Both the position numbers and the translations under genes were made by a program. This document shows, piece by piece, positions 62,863 through 64,000 of a stretch of DNA of 64,000 nt. Within the stretch, counting starts at the first letter, position 1; the number at the start of each line of letters is the position of its first letter. The DNA comes from Methanosarcina barkeri str. Wiesmoor (lineage in GTDB: Archaea > Halobacteriota > Methanosarcinia > Methanosarcinales > Methanosarcinaceae), in NCBI RefSeq assembly GCF_000969985.1, contig NZ_CP009526.1:186001-250000 (forward strand). The letters are read 5' to 3'. The notes below the pieces were generated by a model that ran no database searches, was not told where the DNA came from, and was given only the letters and a program-made list of their open reading frames with translations.

Positions 62863-63969
62863 ATGAAAGTTGAATATAGAAACATACCGCATGGCGGCGG
62901 TAAGATCAGCACAATCGGTATTGGCGCAGGAAGCCTGCACGAATCTAGACCGCAGGAAATCAAAGACATCATTAGTTATGGCATGGAACACGGCATAAAT
63001 CTGATTGACACGGTTATGTATGATTCCAGCGCAGTGGAGCCCATTGAACAGGCACTGAAAGGACAGCGGGACGATATGATTATGCAGATGCATCTGGGTG
63101 CTGTCTACCCAAAGGGAACATATTCGAGGACAAGGGTTCTTTCAAAACTTAAGAGAGGGTTTGAGCAGGAGCTGAAAAAATACGGCACGGACTACGCTGA
63201 CATTGGCATTATTCATTGTGTTGACGAAGTTCGTGATTTTGAAAAGATCATGTCCAATGGCATTTTTGATTATGCTCGAAAGCTAAAGAAAGATGGAACT
63301 ATTCGCTATCTCGGCTTTTCATCCCATTCTGCGGATATTTGTAGACGCTTTATCGAGACCGGAGAGATTGACATTTTTATGTTCAGCCTCAACGCCGCCT
63401 ATGATTTTAAACCGTCACGGGGTAAGCTGGTTTTATCACATGAGCGTATGGAACTTTATCGTGAATGTGAAAAACGCGGCATCGGTATCACGGTAATGAA
63501 GCCTTATGATGGTGGACAGTTGCTGAACGCAAAGACATCTCCATTCCGCCATAGTATGACAATCCCTCAGTGCATACAGTATGCGCTGGACCGCCCGGCT
63601 GTTCTCTCATGTCTTCCGGGTGTACGCTCCAGAGCAGATTTGGAGGATGTACTCAAATATTACTCCGCTTCCGGAGAGGAACGGGACTATTCTTTTATCG
63701 GCAGCCTGCCGCACCGGGACATACAGGGAGCCTGCATTTACTGTAACCATTGTCAGCCGTGTCCATCCGGAATCGACATTGGTTCTGTAATCAAATATTT
63801 AGATCTGGCAAACGCGGGTGACGAACTCGCAAAAGATCATTACATGAAATTAAGCAAAAACGCACACGACTGCATAGAATGCGGTGTCTGCGAAAAGAAC
63901 TGTCCTTTCCATGTTGATATCCGTGGCAGAATGATGGAAGCAAAAAATTATTTTGACAAGTTAAAATGA
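62863..63969 (+). CDS. Aldo/keto reductase with ferredoxin-like tail
   Basis: 368 residues. TIM-barrel aldo/keto reductase (~1-290: GINLIDTVMYDSS, IGIIHCVDEV, YLGFSSHSADICRR) followed by a two-cluster 4Fe-4S region (CIYCNHCQPCPSGI ~294-307 and CIECGVCEKNCPFHV ~342-356). This COG1453 type can take electrons from iron-sulfur clusters. ATG 62863 follows GGAGA, directly after the DUF4405 gene. The set alcohol dehydrogenase, flavodoxin and AKR recalls bacterial aldehyde-detoxification operons such as yqhD-dkgA. Confidence 0.88.
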   Translation: MKVEYRNIPHGGGKISTIGIGAGSLHESRPQEIKDIISYGMEHGINLIDTVMYDSSAVEPIEQALKGQRDDMIMQMHLGAVYPKGTYSRTRVLSKLKRGFEQELKKYGTDYADIGIIHCVDEVRDFEKIMSNGIFDYARKLKKDGTIRYLGFSSHSADICRRFIETGEIDIFMFSLNAAYDFKPSRGKLVLSHERMELYRECEKRGIGITVMKPYDGGQLLNAKTSPFRHSMTIPQCIQYALDRPAVLSCLPGVRSRADLEDVLKYYSASGEERDYSFIGSLPHRDIQGACIYCNHCQPCPSGIDIGSVIKYLDLANAGDELAKDHYMKLSKNAHDCIECGVCEKNCPFHVDIRGRMMEAKNYFDKLK

Positions 63970-64000
63970 CTCCGAATATGTAGGGTAATTTCAATGAGTA

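Overview
The window reads as chromosomal DNA of a methanogenic archaeon of the genus Methanosarcina. It carries the YcaO/TfuA pair that makes thioglycine in methyl-coenzyme M reductase, the tetrahydromethanopterin enzyme beta-RFAP synthase, an FmdE-family protein, archaeal Nop5 and fibrillarin, an eIF2B-like ribose-1,5-bisphosphate isomerase, archaeal UMP kinase, a DUF1724-type regulator, and large secreted PKD/YVTN/beta-helix surface proteins. The DNA is AT-rich, with long repeat-strewn spacers and TATA-type promoters. No rRNA, tRNA or CRISPR array was recognised.

Layout. 1-7.9 kb: the end of a Gly/Arg-rich protein, a radical SAM enzyme, a ferritin next to universal stress proteins (one with an ATA in place of its start codon, one decayed), a secreted lipoprotein-like protein, the McrA thioamidation pair and a DUF2892 protein. 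8-13 kb: a CPH-type copper P-ATPase with a His-rich tail, flanked by two copies of one interspersed repeat whose 48-bp core lies in opposite orientations. 13.6-22.3 kb: a multi-domain histidine kinase and its duplicated GAF fragment, a decayed IS5-type transposase, catalase, an MFS exporter and small proteins. 22.8-30.2 kb: a MITE-like element and two giant surface proteins with PKD arrays. 30.8-35.1 kb: a GerW/DUF2953 pair and the overlapping run mptG-nop5-flpA.

35.2-46.4 kb is the most unusual part: an ArsR-type regulator, DUF2162 membrane protein, ExbB/TolQ-type proton channel, DUF2149 (ExbD-like layout), an inserted IS, a DUF1638 protein, and a 1442-residue CobN-like protein that has a signal peptide and C-terminal membrane anchor. 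The channel operon and the CobN gene each have a related 43-bp element (33/43 identical) just upstream of a TATA-like stretch. I infer a proton-motive-force-driven, cell-surface metal/tetrapyrrole (corrinoid?) handling system, split by the IS.

46.6-55.4 kb: TrmO/FmdE, a candidate structured RNA with three hairpins, a DUF1724 regulator, R15P isomerase, a GNAT, a MacB-like ABC exporter with a secreted partner, and UMP kinase. 55.6-64 kb: a probably acquired, TetR-controlled island (DUF362 lipoprotein, DUF318 permease, an iron alcohol dehydrogenase broken by one in-frame TGA, DHA2-type MFS pump, flavodoxin lipoprotein, DUF4405 membrane protein, ferredoxin-tailed aldo/keto reductase). Four copies of a TGACT-type palindrome outline the likely TetR regulon. 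The genes look like aldehyde/xenobiotic detoxification and electron transfer.
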